34,838 nucleotides of DNA from an uncultured Ruminococcus sp. (GCA_947177755.1 CAMWVV010000005.1:1-34838); one strand, 5' to 3'; positions 15,053 through 24,263 are shown, numbered from the stretch's first letter. Program-made: numbers and translations. The notes: generated by a model not told the origin, from the sequence alone.

Positions 15053-16690
15053 TTATAACCATTTTTCAAGTCTTTTTCTCACAATATCTTCACCAAGTAC
15101 ATGGCATACTTCCCATATATCAGGAGCGTTTGCACGTCCTGTAAGGGCAATACGGAGCATATTTGTTATGTTAACTATACTTCCCTTATACATATCGGGA
15201 TTCTTTTTGAAGTCTTTCGGTTTTACCGCAAAACCCAGCTCCTGTGTAAGTTCCTTTACCTTTGCAAACCATGCGGACGAATCGTCTTCATGATTATAAG
15301 TTGCAAGATATTTTTCAAAGAAGATTTTTCTTGTTTCGTCGTCGCACTCTGCTGACATTTCGTCATTTATTTCAAAAGTCTCGTCATAGTAGAAACTCAT
15401 GAAATCACAAGCCTGTTTCCATGTTTCAATATCCTTACGTGGCTTGTTACCGCCCTTTCCGACGTTGAGAGCTGAAACAGTCCTTTCAGGATATTTCTTT
15501 ATAAGCTGTGCAAATTCTTCATTGTAGCTTTCACACCATTCAAGCCACTTTTCGCAGACCTGCTCCGCACTCATGCGACATATAACGTTCTTTGATATGT
15601 CACGGAGTTTGTCGAGGTCAACCAACGCACCCGAAATAGACATTTTTTCAAGAGAATAAGGAAATTCCCTGTAATCTGTATCGGGGTTGGCAATTCTCCA
15701 TTCCTCAAAGTTTGAATTGAGAATAGTAAGCAGAAATTCCCAAACAGCGTCCTGAGAGATACCCTCCTGCTGATAATATGATAAAGCAAGTTCGGGGTCT
15801 TTTCTCTTTGAAAGCTTACGCTTGCTTGTACCCTCCATTTTCATAAGTGTAGCCGTATGGCAGTAAACAGGCTGATTCCAGCCGAGAATATTAAAGAGTT
15901 CAACGTGCATCGGCAGTGACGAGAGCCATTCTTCACCTCTGATAACGTGAGTTGAATGCATGAAATGGTCGTCAATGACATGGGCAAAGTGATACGTGGG
16001 GATTCCGTCACTTTTGAGAAGAACAAAATCCATATTGTTGCGTGGCATTTCAAGCTTACCCCTTACAGCGTCCTCAACTGTTATATATTCGTCTGTTTCA
16101 ACGCCCATATAACGCAGTACCCAAGATTTGCCCTGAGCAATATTTTCCTTAATCTGTTCTATTGTAAGACTCCTGCTCTTTTCAGCATACTTGCCATAAA
16201 TTCCAGGGTTTTCCTTATTTTCGGTCTGCTGTTCACGGATAGCGTCGATTTCCTCAGCAGTCAGAAAACACGGATAAGCCTTTCCCTGCTGAACAAGATA
16301 CTTTGCAAATACCTGATATATTTCCTTACGCTGTCGCTGACGGTAAGGTCCGTAACTGCCGTTGTCGCCGTCAACAACCGCACCTTCGTCAAATTCAACG
16401 CCGAAATAAGCCATAGCATTTATAACCGTCTCGACCGCACCTTCAACTTCACGTTTATTGTCGGTGTCCTCAATACGCAGATAGAAAACGCCGTCTGACT
16501 GATGTGCAAGACGTTCGGCGATAATTGCATTATAGAGATTTCCGAGATGGACAAAACCCGTCGGGCTTGGTCCTATACGTGTAACACACGCACCAGCCTT
16601 AAGAACTCTGTCCGGAAAACGTCTGTCAATATCATTCGGAGTTTCTGAAACGTTCGGAAACAAAACCTGTGCAAGTAAATTAAAGTCCAT
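15053..16690 (-). CDS. gltX: Glutamyl-tRNA synthetase
   Basis: This 545-residue class I synthetase has RIGPSPTGFVHLGNLYNAI (HIGH motif region), FYLRIEDTDNKREVEGAVE, the glutamate/ATP-site region THVIRGEEWLSSLPMHVELF, and KRKLSKRKDPE as the KMSKS equivalent. It could charge tRNA-Glu only or also tRNA-Gln in organisms with amidotransferase. I chose the ATG at 16690 because AAAAGGAC lies about 10 bases upstream; an ATG at 16711 lies before that site. It is the first gene of a unit with metG. Confidence 0.95.
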   Translation of the reverse strand: MDFNLLAQVLFPNVSETPNDIDRRFPDRVLKAGACVTRIGPSPTGFVHLGNLYNAIIAERLAHQSDGVFYLRIEDTDNKREVEGAVETVINAMAYFGVEFDEGAVVDGDNGSYGPYRQRQRKEIYQVFAKYLVQQGKAYPCFLTAEEIDAIREQQTENKENPGIYGKYAEKSRSLTIEQIKENIAQGKSWVLRYMGVETDEYITVEDAVRGKLEMPRNNMDFVLLKSDGIPTYHFAHVIDDHFMHSTHVIRGEEWLSSLPMHVELFNILGWNQPVYCHTATLMKMEGTSKRKLSKRKDPELALSYYQQEGISQDAVWEFLLTILNSNFEEWRIANPDTDYREFPYSLEKMSISGALVDLDKLRDISKNVICRMSAEQVCEKWLEWCESYNEEFAQLIKKYPERTVSALNVGKGGNKPRKDIETWKQACDFMSFYYDETFEINDEMSAECDDETRKIFFEKYLATYNHEDDSSAWFAKVKELTQELGFAVKPKDFKKNPDMYKGSIVNITNMLRIALTGRANAPDIWEVCHVLGEDIVRKRLEKWL

Positions 16691-16728
16691 GAAAAAACCA
16701 GTCCTTTTCATAAAATTATCAATTATAA

Positions 16729-16757
16729 ATTATATCATACATGACATTTTTTGTCAA
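16729..16757 (-). promoter_or_regulatory. Promoter of gltX-metG
   Basis: On the minus strand TTGACA (16752-16757), a 17-base spacer and TATAAT (16729-16734) form a consensus promoter about 39 bases before the gltX ATG. Confidence 0.9.
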
Positions 16758-16786
16758 CAATACCATTTGCGGAAATTATAAAACAG

Positions 16787-16815
16787 TAGACAAATATATA
16801 ATTACGTGCTATAAT
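16787..16815 (+). promoter_or_regulatory. Promoter of the M42 peptidase operon
   Basis: TAGACA (16787-16792), a 17-base spacer and TATAAT (16810-16815) lie about 57 bases ahead of the first peptidase start. It diverges from the gltX promoter, with only 29 bases between the two -35 boxes. Confidence 0.85.
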
Positions 16816-16872
16816 AAAAGTATAAAGACACTTCTATAATATTTTTTCATAATGAAAGGAAATTTTTTTATA

Positions 16873-17883
16873 ATGAATATCAAAGATACACTATTCACAC
16901 TTTCCGAAACCTGCGGAGCTTCAGGCAGTGAAAGTCCTGTTTCGGAAACCGCACTCAGTATGCTGAAAAAATACTGTCCCGACGCTCATATAAAAAACGG
17001 AAACGTCATCGGAAATTTCGGTGAATTTAAAGAAGGACTTCCCCTGCTGGTTCTTGATGCACATATTGACCAGATAGGTATGATTGTTACATATATAACG
17101 GACGACGGTTTTATAAAAGTCGGAAATCTCGGCGGTATTGACCGTAGGTTACTGCCTGCACAGCCTGTTGTCATTCACGGAAAAAAAGACATAAAAGGCG
17201 TTATATGTTCCGTTCCGCCTCATCTTACTGCAAATGGAAGTGAAGTTCTTTCATTTGACGATACCGCCATTGATACAGGTATGACAAAAACCGAACTTGA
17301 AAAAATTATTTCACTCGGCGATACAGTTACTTTTGATGTTAAATACCGTGAACTTCTTAACGGTCGTGTGACAGGCGGTGCGTTCGACGACAGAAGCGGT
17401 ATGGTTTCAATTCTGTACACCCTCGAACTTCTCAAAGACAAAAAAACCGCATATAATGTCACTGTTATTTTCTCGGCTCAGGAAGAACTCGGCGAACGTG
17501 GTGCAAAAATCGGTGCATTTGAAATAAATCCTGATATAGCTTTAGCGGTAGACGTAAGTTTTGCGTATGCTCAGGGTGAAGACGAACAGAAGTGCGGTTA
17601 TCTCGGCAAAGGTGCTATGATAGGTATTTCACCGTCGCTTTCAAGGGAAATTTCTGATAAATTAATAAATACAGCAAAAGAAAATAATATACCGTATCAG
17701 ACTGAAGTAATGAACGGTCTTACTTCCACAAATGCAGACCAGTATTCAGTAAGCCGTGAGGGTGCAAAAGCCTGCACTGTATCAATTCCCCTACGGAATA
17801 TGCACACACCCGTTGAGGTAATAGACCTTAAAGACGTTGAACTTACAGGAAAACTTATTGCTGAATTTATAAAGGGAGAATAA
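16873..17883 (+). CDS. M42 family metallopeptidase (first of tandem pair)
   Basis: M42 enzymes are cytoplasmic, dinuclear-metal aminopeptidases or endoglucanase-like peptidases. This 336-residue copy has the metal-ligand motifs LDAHIDQIGMIV (His), GGAFDDRSG (bridging Asp), SAQEELGERGA (Glu pair) and a C-terminal NMHTPVE (His). The ligand after the Glu pair falls in LAVDVSFA. The ATG at 16873 is preferred because AAAGGA lies 12 bases upstream; an in-frame ATG at 16852 would place that site inside the gene. It is followed three bases later by a second M42 gene. Substrate cannot be told from sequence. Confidence 0.92.
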   Translation: MNIKDTLFTLSETCGASGSESPVSETALSMLKKYCPDAHIKNGNVIGNFGEFKEGLPLLVLDAHIDQIGMIVTYITDDGFIKVGNLGGIDRRLLPAQPVVIHGKKDIKGVICSVPPHLTANGSEVLSFDDTAIDTGMTKTELEKIISLGDTVTFDVKYRELLNGRVTGGAFDDRSGMVSILYTLELLKDKKTAYNVTVIFSAQEELGERGAKIGAFEINPDIALAVDVSFAYAQGEDEQKCGYLGKGAMIGISPSLSREISDKLINTAKENNIPYQTEVMNGLTSTNADQYSVSREGAKACTVSIPLRNMHTPVEVIDLKDVELTGKLIAEFIKGE

Positions 17884-17886
17884 TTT

Positions 17887-18906
17887 ATGAAAAATCTGTT
17901 GAAAGAACTTTGTCTTATTGACGGCGTTTCAGGTGACGAAAACGCCGTGCGTGATTTTATTATCGAAAAAATAAAGGACTTCTGCGAATACAGGGTCGAC
18001 CCTCTCGGAAATCTTATATGTTTCAGAAAAGGTAAAAATACACCCGACAAAAAACTTATGATTTGCGGTCATATGGACGAAGTAGGTTTTATTGTAACTG
18101 CAATACGTTCTGACGGTACACTTTCTTTTGATATGGTCGGCGGTGTTGACCCGTCTGTAACAATCGGCAGACAGGTTAAAGTAGGAAAAAATCATCTTAA
18201 CGGTGTTATCGGTTCTACTGCTGTACACAATCTCTCAAAAGAACAGCGTGAAAAAGCACCTAAAATGAACAGTCTGTATATTGACATCGGTGCAGAAAAC
18301 AAGGAAGATGCCGAAAAATACATAAATCTCGGCGACTGCGTTTATTTTGAATCCGAATTTACTGAACTCGGTGAAAACAGAATCAAGTCAAAAGCAATTG
18401 ATGACCGTGCAGGCTGTGCAATGATGATAAGACTTATACGTGAAGAACCTGAATACGATACATATTTTGTATTTAATGTTCAGGAAGAAATAGGTCTTAG
18501 AGGGTCAAGAGTTTCCGCTTTTTCCGTCCAGCCCGATTTTGCAATAGTTCTTGAGGCAACTACGGCTTCCGACATTGACGGCGTTTCAGGAGCAAAAAAA
18601 GTCTGCGAACTCGGTAAAGGTGCTGTAGTTTCGTTCATGGACAGAAGCACGGTTTATGACAGACAGCTTTATAACCTCGCCTTTGATATTGCAAAGGAAG
18701 AAAATTTACCGTGTCAGACAAAAACAATGATTGCAGGCGGTAACGATGCAGGTGCTATTCACATTACTGGCAAAGGAATACGCACTATTGCGGTATCCGT
18801 GCCGTGCAGATATTTACATTCCGCATCGTGTGTAATAGAAACAGACGATTTTGAAAATTCATACAGACTTGTAAAAACTCTCTCAAAAAGGATTCCCGAA
18901 ATATGA
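17887..18906 (+). CDS. M42 family metallopeptidase (second of tandem pair)
   Basis: This 339-residue paralogue of the preceding gene keeps every ligand motif: ICGHMDEVGFIV, KAIDDRAGCAMM, VQEEIGLRGSR, VLEATTASD and CRYLHSASCV. AAAGGGAG precedes its ATG and overlaps the end of the first gene. The pair has clearly diverged, which suggests two substrate ranges or a mixed oligomer rather than a recent duplication. Its stop overlaps the GNAT start (ATGA). Confidence 0.93.
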   Translation: MKNLLKELCLIDGVSGDENAVRDFIIEKIKDFCEYRVDPLGNLICFRKGKNTPDKKLMICGHMDEVGFIVTAIRSDGTLSFDMVGGVDPSVTIGRQVKVGKNHLNGVIGSTAVHNLSKEQREKAPKMNSLYIDIGAENKEDAEKYINLGDCVYFESEFTELGENRIKSKAIDDRAGCAMMIRLIREEPEYDTYFVFNVQEEIGLRGSRVSAFSVQPDFAIVLEATTASDIDGVSGAKKVCELGKGAVVSFMDRSTVYDRQLYNLAFDIAKEENLPCQTKTMIAGGNDAGAIHITGKGIRTIAVSVPCRYLHSASCVIETDDFENSYRLVKTLSKRIPEI

Positions 18907-19703
18907 TTAAACTTATTGAACAGGAAAAGGAATTTGACCGTGAACTTCTCCTCAAATCCCTTTCCGGACGTAAAATGCTTGCATACATAAGAGCGTACGG
19001 CACAGGTTACGACTTCTGTCGTTTCTATAAAGTAACCGACGGAAACGGTACAGGGTTTATGTTCATGATAAACTCAACTCTTATCATCTGTGCGGACGAC
19101 AATCTTGAAACTACAGAAGAAATTGACCTTTTTGTAAGCATGAACCTGCCTTTCAGAATAGAAGGCACGCAGAAAATTCTTAACGGAATTAAAATTCCTG
19201 AACGCTATCAGAAACTTAACCGCACAATATTTGAACTCGTTCCCGACGAAAAACCGCTTGAATCAATCGAAGAATTTGTTGACCTCAATCCAAAGCTTCC
19301 CGACGTTTACAAGATTCTCAGTGAAGGATTTCCTAATATAGCAGACTTTTCACTTTGGTACACAGATACATCACACCGCTGTCGTCATGGCGTAAGCCGT
19401 ACATTTACATACAGAAATTCCACAACCGCATCTGCAATATATAACATAGACGGCGTTGTTCTTATCGGACAGGTGGCTACTACCGAGACGGCAAGAGGTC
19501 GTGGCTATGCAAGGGAATTTCTCAAGTGGCTCGCACAGTTCTTTAACGGACTCGGCAAAAAAGCCTATCTTATGGCACTTGATGTACGTGTAAGTTTCTA
19601 CCGTGAAATAGGATTCCGTGAAATTGAACGTGAAATAGTTCTTGAACGTATCGACGTTGAAAAAGAAAATGTAATGAAAGGAAAACTGACTGATGAACAG
19701 TAA
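18903..19703 (+). CDS. GNAT-family acetyltransferase
   Basis: The 266-residue protein carries a C-terminal GNAT domain (about residues 125-250). The acetyl-CoA loop is QVATTETARGRGYAREFLKW, and the end ALDVRVSFYREIGFREIERE is typical. The N-terminal ~120 residues resemble no fold I can name. The start is coupled to the upstream M42 gene by an ATGA overlap, and the end overlaps the next gene by 11 bases. The acceptor is unknown; peptides or amino acids would fit the two peptidases upstream, but that is inference. Confidence 0.88.
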   Translation: MIKLIEQEKEFDRELLLKSLSGRKMLAYIRAYGTGYDFCRFYKVTDGNGTGFMFMINSTLIICADDNLETTEEIDLFVSMNLPFRIEGTQKILNGIKIPERYQKLNRTIFELVPDEKPLESIEEFVDLNPKLPDVYKILSEGFPNIADFSLWYTDTSHRCRHGVSRTFTYRNSTTASAIYNIDGVVLIGQVATTETARGRGYAREFLKWLAQFFNGLGKKAYLMALDVRVSFYREIGFREIEREIVLERIDVEKENVMKGKLTDEQ

Positions 19704-20973
19704 AATAAATGAAATATACAACATTGACAGCCGTATAATCGAACTCGCCGAAAAGGCTGAAAAAAACTGTGCGGAGGCTTTCCGCAGAATTGAAGAAACC
19801 GCTGAATACAACGGTGCAAAAGTTCTGAAAGCTTTTTCCGACAACAAGGTAAGTGAACCGTGCTTTTACGGCTCTACAGGCTACGGTTACGGTGATATAG
19901 GACGTGATGTTATTGACAAGGTTTTTGCCCAGTCTCTCGGTACAGAGGACGCTCTTGTAAGGTTTAATTTCGTTTCGGGAACTCATGCACTTTCTGTTGC
20001 TCTTTTCGGCGTACTCCGCACAGGTGACAAAATTGTTTCAATTACGGGAAAGCCTTACGACACTCTTGAAGAAGTAATAGGCATTGCAGGAAACAAGGGC
20101 AACGGCTCTCTTATGGACTACGGTGTTAAATATGGTCAGGTTGACTTGTTGCCTGACGGTACACCCGATTTTGACGGAATAACAAAAACAGTAAAAGACG
20201 CAAAAGTTGCCTATATACAGCGTTCAAGAGGTTATTCCCTTCGTCCTGCCTTTACAGTGGACGACATTGAAAAAATGATTAAGTCCGCAAAAAAAGGAAA
20301 TCCTGATGTTATTATTATGGTTGACAACTGTTACGGCGAATTTGTCGAGGAAAGAGAACCGTCCCACGTCGGTGCTGATATAATAATAGGTTCTCTTATA
20401 AAAAATGCGGGCGGTGGTATCGCACGCACAGGCGGTTATATTGCAGGACGTGCAGACCTCGTTGAACTCTGCTCCTATCGCCTTACCTGCGTAGGAATGG
20501 GAAAGGAAGTCGGCTGTACTCTCGGCATGAACCGTGAAATTCTGCTGGGTTTTTTCTTTGCTCCCGACGTTGTTTCAAACGCCATAAAAACTTCCGCTTT
20601 TGCAAGCGAACTGTTTACCATGCTCGGCTTTGAATGTTCACCACGCAAGAACGACAAAAGAGGCGACATTATAACCGCTGTGAAACTTGGCGACGAACAG
20701 CATCTCACCGCTTTCTGCCGTGGAATACAGAAAGGAGCTCCCGTTGATTCGTTTGTAGTTCCTGAACCCTGGGATATGCCGGGATATTCAGACAAAGTAA
20801 TCATGGCAGCAGGTGCGTTCACCAACGGTGCTTCAATAGAACTTTCGGCAGATGCTCCCATTCGTGAACCGTTTGCGGTATGGATGCAGGGCGGTATCAC
20901 ATATACAAGCGGTAAACTCGGTGTTATGCTTGCTGTTCAGGAAATGCTTGACAGCGGACTTTTATCATTATAA
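19693..20973 (+). CDS. Methionine gamma-lyase family (aluminium-resistance family) PLP enzyme
   Basis: This 426-residue fold-type I PLP protein belongs to the group often labelled aluminium resistance protein or methionine gamma-lyase family. Its features are RFNFVSGTHALSVALFGVLR, the cofactor-ring segment VDNCYGEFVEEREPS, the probable Schiff-base lysine in IIGSLIKNAGGGIARTGGYI, and the closing GGITYTSGKLGVMLAVQ. The start overlaps the GNAT gene, with AAGGAAAA upstream. The enzyme may break down sulfur amino acids released by the peptidases, but its real substrate is not settled for the family. No terminator was found in 20974-21082, which holds no gene. Confidence 0.9.
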   Translation: MNSKINEIYNIDSRIIELAEKAEKNCAEAFRRIEETAEYNGAKVLKAFSDNKVSEPCFYGSTGYGYGDIGRDVIDKVFAQSLGTEDALVRFNFVSGTHALSVALFGVLRTGDKIVSITGKPYDTLEEVIGIAGNKGNGSLMDYGVKYGQVDLLPDGTPDFDGITKTVKDAKVAYIQRSRGYSLRPAFTVDDIEKMIKSAKKGNPDVIIMVDNCYGEFVEEREPSHVGADIIIGSLIKNAGGGIARTGGYIAGRADLVELCSYRLTCVGMGKEVGCTLGMNREILLGFFFAPDVVSNAIKTSAFASELFTMLGFECSPRKNDKRGDIITAVKLGDEQHLTAFCRGIQKGAPVDSFVVPEPWDMPGYSDKVIMAAGAFTNGASIELSADAPIREPFAVWMQGGITYTSGKLGVMLAVQEMLDSGLLSL

Positions 20974-21082
20974 AATATCAGAATTTACAGGGTGCTTTTT
21001 ACAGTTTACTACAAATAAGTAAAAAAAATGTTACAGAAAAAATACAAATTCCGACGATTCTGTAATAAGATGCTTTCAGCAG

Positions 21083-21111
21083 TTGACATTTCACAAAAAT
21101 GCTGATAAAAT
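21083..21111 (+). promoter_or_regulatory. Promoter of the PASTA pseudokinase gene
   Basis: TTGACA (21083-21088), a 17-base spacer and TAAAAT (21106-21111) lie about 41 bases before the TTG start. Confidence 0.85.
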
Positions 21112-21152
21112 AGATTAGATGAATCTTAATATTAATAAAAGGAGGAGCTGCT

Positions 21153-23243
21153 TTGGGAGAACGTAAAATATGTTACAAATGCATGGTAAAATACGACAGC
21201 GGACTTAATATATGCCCGTCATGCGGATATGCCGAAAATACCCCGTCAAATCCCATGTATATATCTCCAGGAACAATACTCCATGACAGATATCTTGTCG
21301 GTGTTCTGCTTGAATATAACGGTGAGGGTGCTACCTATATAGCACACGATACCTCAACGGAATGTACTGTTCTTATAAGGGAATATATGCCTGTAAATCT
21401 GTGTACACGTATCAAAGACCAGCCTGATATAAGTGTAAGTTATGAAAATCTTGCCAAATATAAGGCATTCATGGCTGAATATACCGAGCTTAATAAATCC
21501 CTTGCACGTCTTAGAAACAATTCAAATATAAATCCTGTCCTTGATATGTTTGCGGAAAACAATACAACGTATACTGTTTTTGAACACATCGACGGAGTTA
21601 AAATGCTTGACTATCTGAAAGACAATGCAGGTGAACTCAGCTGGGAACAGATTTCAAAACTCTTTCCGCCTATGTTCACAACACTCGGTATTCTTCACAA
21701 TGCCGGAATTATACACCGTGCAATAAGTCCCGATACAGTATATATAACAAATAAAGGTGAACTGAAACTGACAGGCTTCTGTATTTCTGCCGTAAGAACA
21801 GCGGACGCTTGTCTTGAATATGAACTTTTCAAGGGCTATGCCGCTCCCGAGCAGTATTCCTCAAGCAGTAACAGCCGACAGGGTTCGTGGACTGATGTTT
21901 ACAGTGTCTGTGCCTTGATGTACAGGGCTTTGACGGGGTGTATGCCTGTTGACTCAATGAGCCGTCTGAAATCAGACGAAATATGCGAGCCGAGAATGTT
22001 AAGTGCAAAAATTCCACGGAATGTTTCAAAAGTCATTATGGAGGGAATGACCCTCTCAGGCTGTGACCGTATACAGACTATAACGGAACTTGTTACAAAG
22101 CTTTTTGAACAGCCTGTCCCGAAAACCATACAGAATACAGCACAAAGACGCAAAGTCAGTACTGAAACTAACGGCAATAAAAATTATCAGAAACAAGCAC
22201 CCGTAAACAACAGTCACAATGACAGAAATTATCCGCCTCCGCATGACGACTATTACGGAGAATATGAACCTGAAAGCGAAAGCCGTGGAAATAATTACAA
22301 GTACGAAACGGTTGACAGACTGAAAGTTCCTGTAATTATCGGTATACTGCTTGTTGCAATACTGATGATAATAGCGGTTTTCATAATAAACATGATTACC
22401 GACACAAAACAAAGCCGTGAAAACAATGCAAACAGACACAATAATTCAACGTCTGCTTCCGATAACGTCGTTTCGGGCGATTCCGAACCTGAAGAAGAAA
22501 CAGAAACACTTGATACAATTATGCCCGACCTTGTGGGAAAATTCTATGAGTTTACAGCCGACAAATACAAGGATTATTTCACTCTTGACGCTGAATACGA
22601 ATACAACGACGACTATGAAGTTGACATGATTTTCTGGCAGAATATCGAACCTGGCGAACAGCTTGTAGGCGGTCGTGCAACTATCAAGGTAAAAGTAAGC
22701 AAGGGAAAAGAAACGGCTGAAATTCCCGAATATAAAGACCTGACTATAAAGGAATATGAGGCAAAGCTTAAGGAAGCAGGAATTTTAAATTATTCCGTAC
22801 TCGCAACCAAAAGCACAAATGTAAAACCTGATGTTGTAATAGGACTTCAGGTTGAAGGAAAAGACGTAAAACCAGGCTCGGTTTTCAGCAACAAAGAAGG
22901 CAAAAAACTGATAGTTTACTACTACTCAGAAAACGTTACAACAGATAACAGCAACCTTTTTATAAGCGACGGAAACGGATTTGAAGCTGAAGAGGAAACA
23001 ACTTCCGAAAGTCAGCAGACTACAACAAAATATGTAGCACCCTCCACAACAGCTCCTGTATATACTGAAGCTCCCACAACAGAGCCTGTCTATACAGACC
23101 CGCCTGAAACTCAGCCTCCTGTTGTGACAAGTCCGCCTGAAACTCAGCCTCCTGTAGTAACAAGTCCGCCTGAAACTCAGCCTCCTGTCGTTGAACCCGA
23201 CCCGCCTGTTGATATAAGCGGAGACGATACAGGCGTTATATAA
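21153..23243 (+). CDS. Zinc-ribbon / kinase-like / PASTA transmembrane protein, probable pseudokinase
   Basis: This is a 696-residue membrane protein. Domain order: zinc ribbon (Cys7, 10, 21, 24); kinase-like domain ~45-320; low-complexity linker; one membrane helix ~391-415; two PASTA-like domains (~455-518 and ~522-593); and a Pro-Thr tail with PPETQPPVVTS repeats. The kinase fold is recognisable, including APEQYSS and DVYSVCALMYRALTG. The catalytic sites are not: the VAIK lysine is Arg76, HRD is HRA (188-190) and DFG is TGF (207-209). That argues for a signalling scaffold or sensor of cell-wall muropeptides rather than an active kinase. The start is TTG with GGAGGAG upstream. It stands alone between its own promoter and terminator. 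Confidence 0.9.
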   Translation: MGERKICYKCMVKYDSGLNICPSCGYAENTPSNPMYISPGTILHDRYLVGVLLEYNGEGATYIAHDTSTECTVLIREYMPVNLCTRIKDQPDISVSYENLAKYKAFMAEYTELNKSLARLRNNSNINPVLDMFAENNTTYTVFEHIDGVKMLDYLKDNAGELSWEQISKLFPPMFTTLGILHNAGIIHRAISPDTVYITNKGELKLTGFCISAVRTADACLEYELFKGYAAPEQYSSSSNSRQGSWTDVYSVCALMYRALTGCMPVDSMSRLKSDEICEPRMLSAKIPRNVSKVIMEGMTLSGCDRIQTITELVTKLFEQPVPKTIQNTAQRRKVSTETNGNKNYQKQAPVNNSHNDRNYPPPHDDYYGEYEPESESRGNNYKYETVDRLKVPVIIGILLVAILMIIAVFIINMITDTKQSRENNANRHNNSTSASDNVVSGDSEPEEETETLDTIMPDLVGKFYEFTADKYKDYFTLDAEYEYNDDYEVDMIFWQNIEPGEQLVGGRATIKVKVSKGKETAEIPEYKDLTIKEYEAKLKEAGILNYSVLATKSTNVKPDVVIGLQVEGKDVKPGSVFSNKEGKKLIVYYYSENVTTDNSNLFISDGNGFEAEEETTSESQQTTTKYVAPSTTAPVYTEAPTTEPVYTDPPETQPPVVTSPPETQPPVVTSPPETQPPVVEPDPPVDISGDDTGVI
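23101..23190 (+). repeat. 33-base coding tandem repeat, about 2.7 copies
   Basis: Units start at 23101, 23134 and 23167 and encode PPETQPPVVTS. They differ only at a few third-codon bases. They form the extracellular tail of the PASTA protein, and copy number may vary between strains. Confidence 0.85.
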
Positions 23244-23252
23244 AAAAATTAA

Positions 23253-23284
23253 AAGACTTCTGTTTTTGGCAGAAGTCTTTTTTT
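23253..23284. terminator. Bidirectional terminator
   Basis: AAGACTTCTG/CAGAAGTCTT stems with a T-run on the plus side serve the PASTA gene. The A-run before the stem gives a U-run for the 84-residue gene on the minus strand. Confidence 0.9.
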
Positions 23285-23285
23285 A

Positions 23286-23540
23286 TTATTCACTGTATTT
23301 TGTTTCAAGCCATTTTATAAGTTCGTCAAAACCCTGCTGGGTGTTATCAAAATCCTGCTCATGTTCTATAACGGCTTTCATAGAGCAGAGTTTTCCGTGC
23401 CACGTAAGACATTTTATCTTTTCGCCGTTTATAATCTTGTACGAAAAATCACCCTTGCTTCCCGAGTAGTCATTTCCGCTTTCAAAATAATAAAACTTAG
23501 GTATATCAAAAATTTCCGATACGCTTGTTTTTACGGACAT
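23286..23540 (-). CDS. Unknown 84-residue protein
   Basis: A small soluble protein begins MSVKTSVSEIFDIPKFYYFE and ends LIKWLETKYSE. It has no signal peptide, membrane helix or metal motif. The mixed strand pattern around KGDFSYKIINGEKIKCLTWH followed by a C-terminal helix suggests a compact alpha/beta fold. I do not recognise it. Its ATG overlaps the end of the HAD phosphatase gene by 10 bases, and it ends two bases before the shared terminator, so it is the last gene of the glgA-HAD unit. Coding is supported by position and amino-acid composition. Confidence 0.7.
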   Translation of the reverse strand: MSVKTSVSEIFDIPKFYYFESGNDYSGSKGDFSYKIINGEKIKCLTWHGKLCSMKAVIEHEQDFDNTQQGFDELIKWLETKYSE

Positions 23541-24205
23541 ATCTGCACCAGCCTTTCAAAAAAATCAACCGCCTTGTCAAGACTTTCATAAACACCGCTT
23601 AAAAACGGTTTTATTTCGTCGTCGGGCTGAGTAAGGTCGGGAATCATTATAACGTGACAGCCTGCCGAATACGCTGATTTAATGCCGTTCGGAGAATCCT
23701 CAAAAGCCACACATTCCTGTGGAAGAAGTCCGAGCTTTTCGGAAGCGGTAATATATATATCAGGTTCAGGCTTGCCGTTCGTGACCATATCACCGCATAT
23801 AACAGCGTCAAAATATTTATATGCGTCAATTTTTTTCAGATAACTTTCAGCACGTTCACGGTCTGTAGCAGTTGCAACGGCTATACGGTAATTATTATTT
23901 TCAAGATAGTCAAGCAGTTCAAAAAGACCTTTTTTCACATCAAAGCCGTATCTGTCTATATAGTCGTTCATAAGTGAAATACGCCTGCTCCTTACTTCGT
24001 TAAAAGGAAAATCTTCACCGAAAATTCCCTTGAGAAACGGGACAGAATATTTTCTTGAAAGACTTCTTATCTCAAAAACGTTTTCGTCGGTCATATTATA
24101 ACCGAAATCCGCAGCCGCTTCCCTCCAGAAACGCACAAGAAGTTTTTCGGTATCAAGCATAAGACCGTCCATGTCAAAAACTGCACCTTTAATTTTTCTG
24201 TTCAT
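23531..24205 (-). CDS. HAD-superfamily hydrolase (beta-phosphoglucomutase/phosphatase type)
   Basis: The 224-residue HAD protein has motif I AVFDMDGLMLDTE with both Asp, a helical cap domain, motif II VATATDRE, the lysine in GKPEPDIY, and motif III VAFEDSPNGIKSAYSAGC. This subgroup includes sugar-phosphate phosphatases and beta-phosphoglucomutases. The ATG at 24205 is chosen because AAGGGA lies upstream; an in-frame ATG at 24250 has no such site. It follows glgA by 58 bases, so a sugar phosphate is a reasonable but unproven substrate. Confidence 0.9.
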   Translation of the reverse strand: MNRKIKGAVFDMDGLMLDTEKLLVRFWREAAADFGYNMTDENVFEIRSLSRKYSVPFLKGIFGEDFPFNEVRSRRISLMNDYIDRYGFDVKKGLFELLDYLENNNYRIAVATATDRERAESYLKKIDAYKYFDAVICGDMVTNGKPEPDIYITASEKLGLLPQECVAFEDSPNGIKSAYSAGCHVIMIPDLTQPDDEIKPFLSGVYESLDKAVDFFERLVQICP

Positions 24206-24263
24206 TTTTATATCCCTTAAAAACCGCATGGACGGACACAGTCCGCCCATACATAAATTTTTA

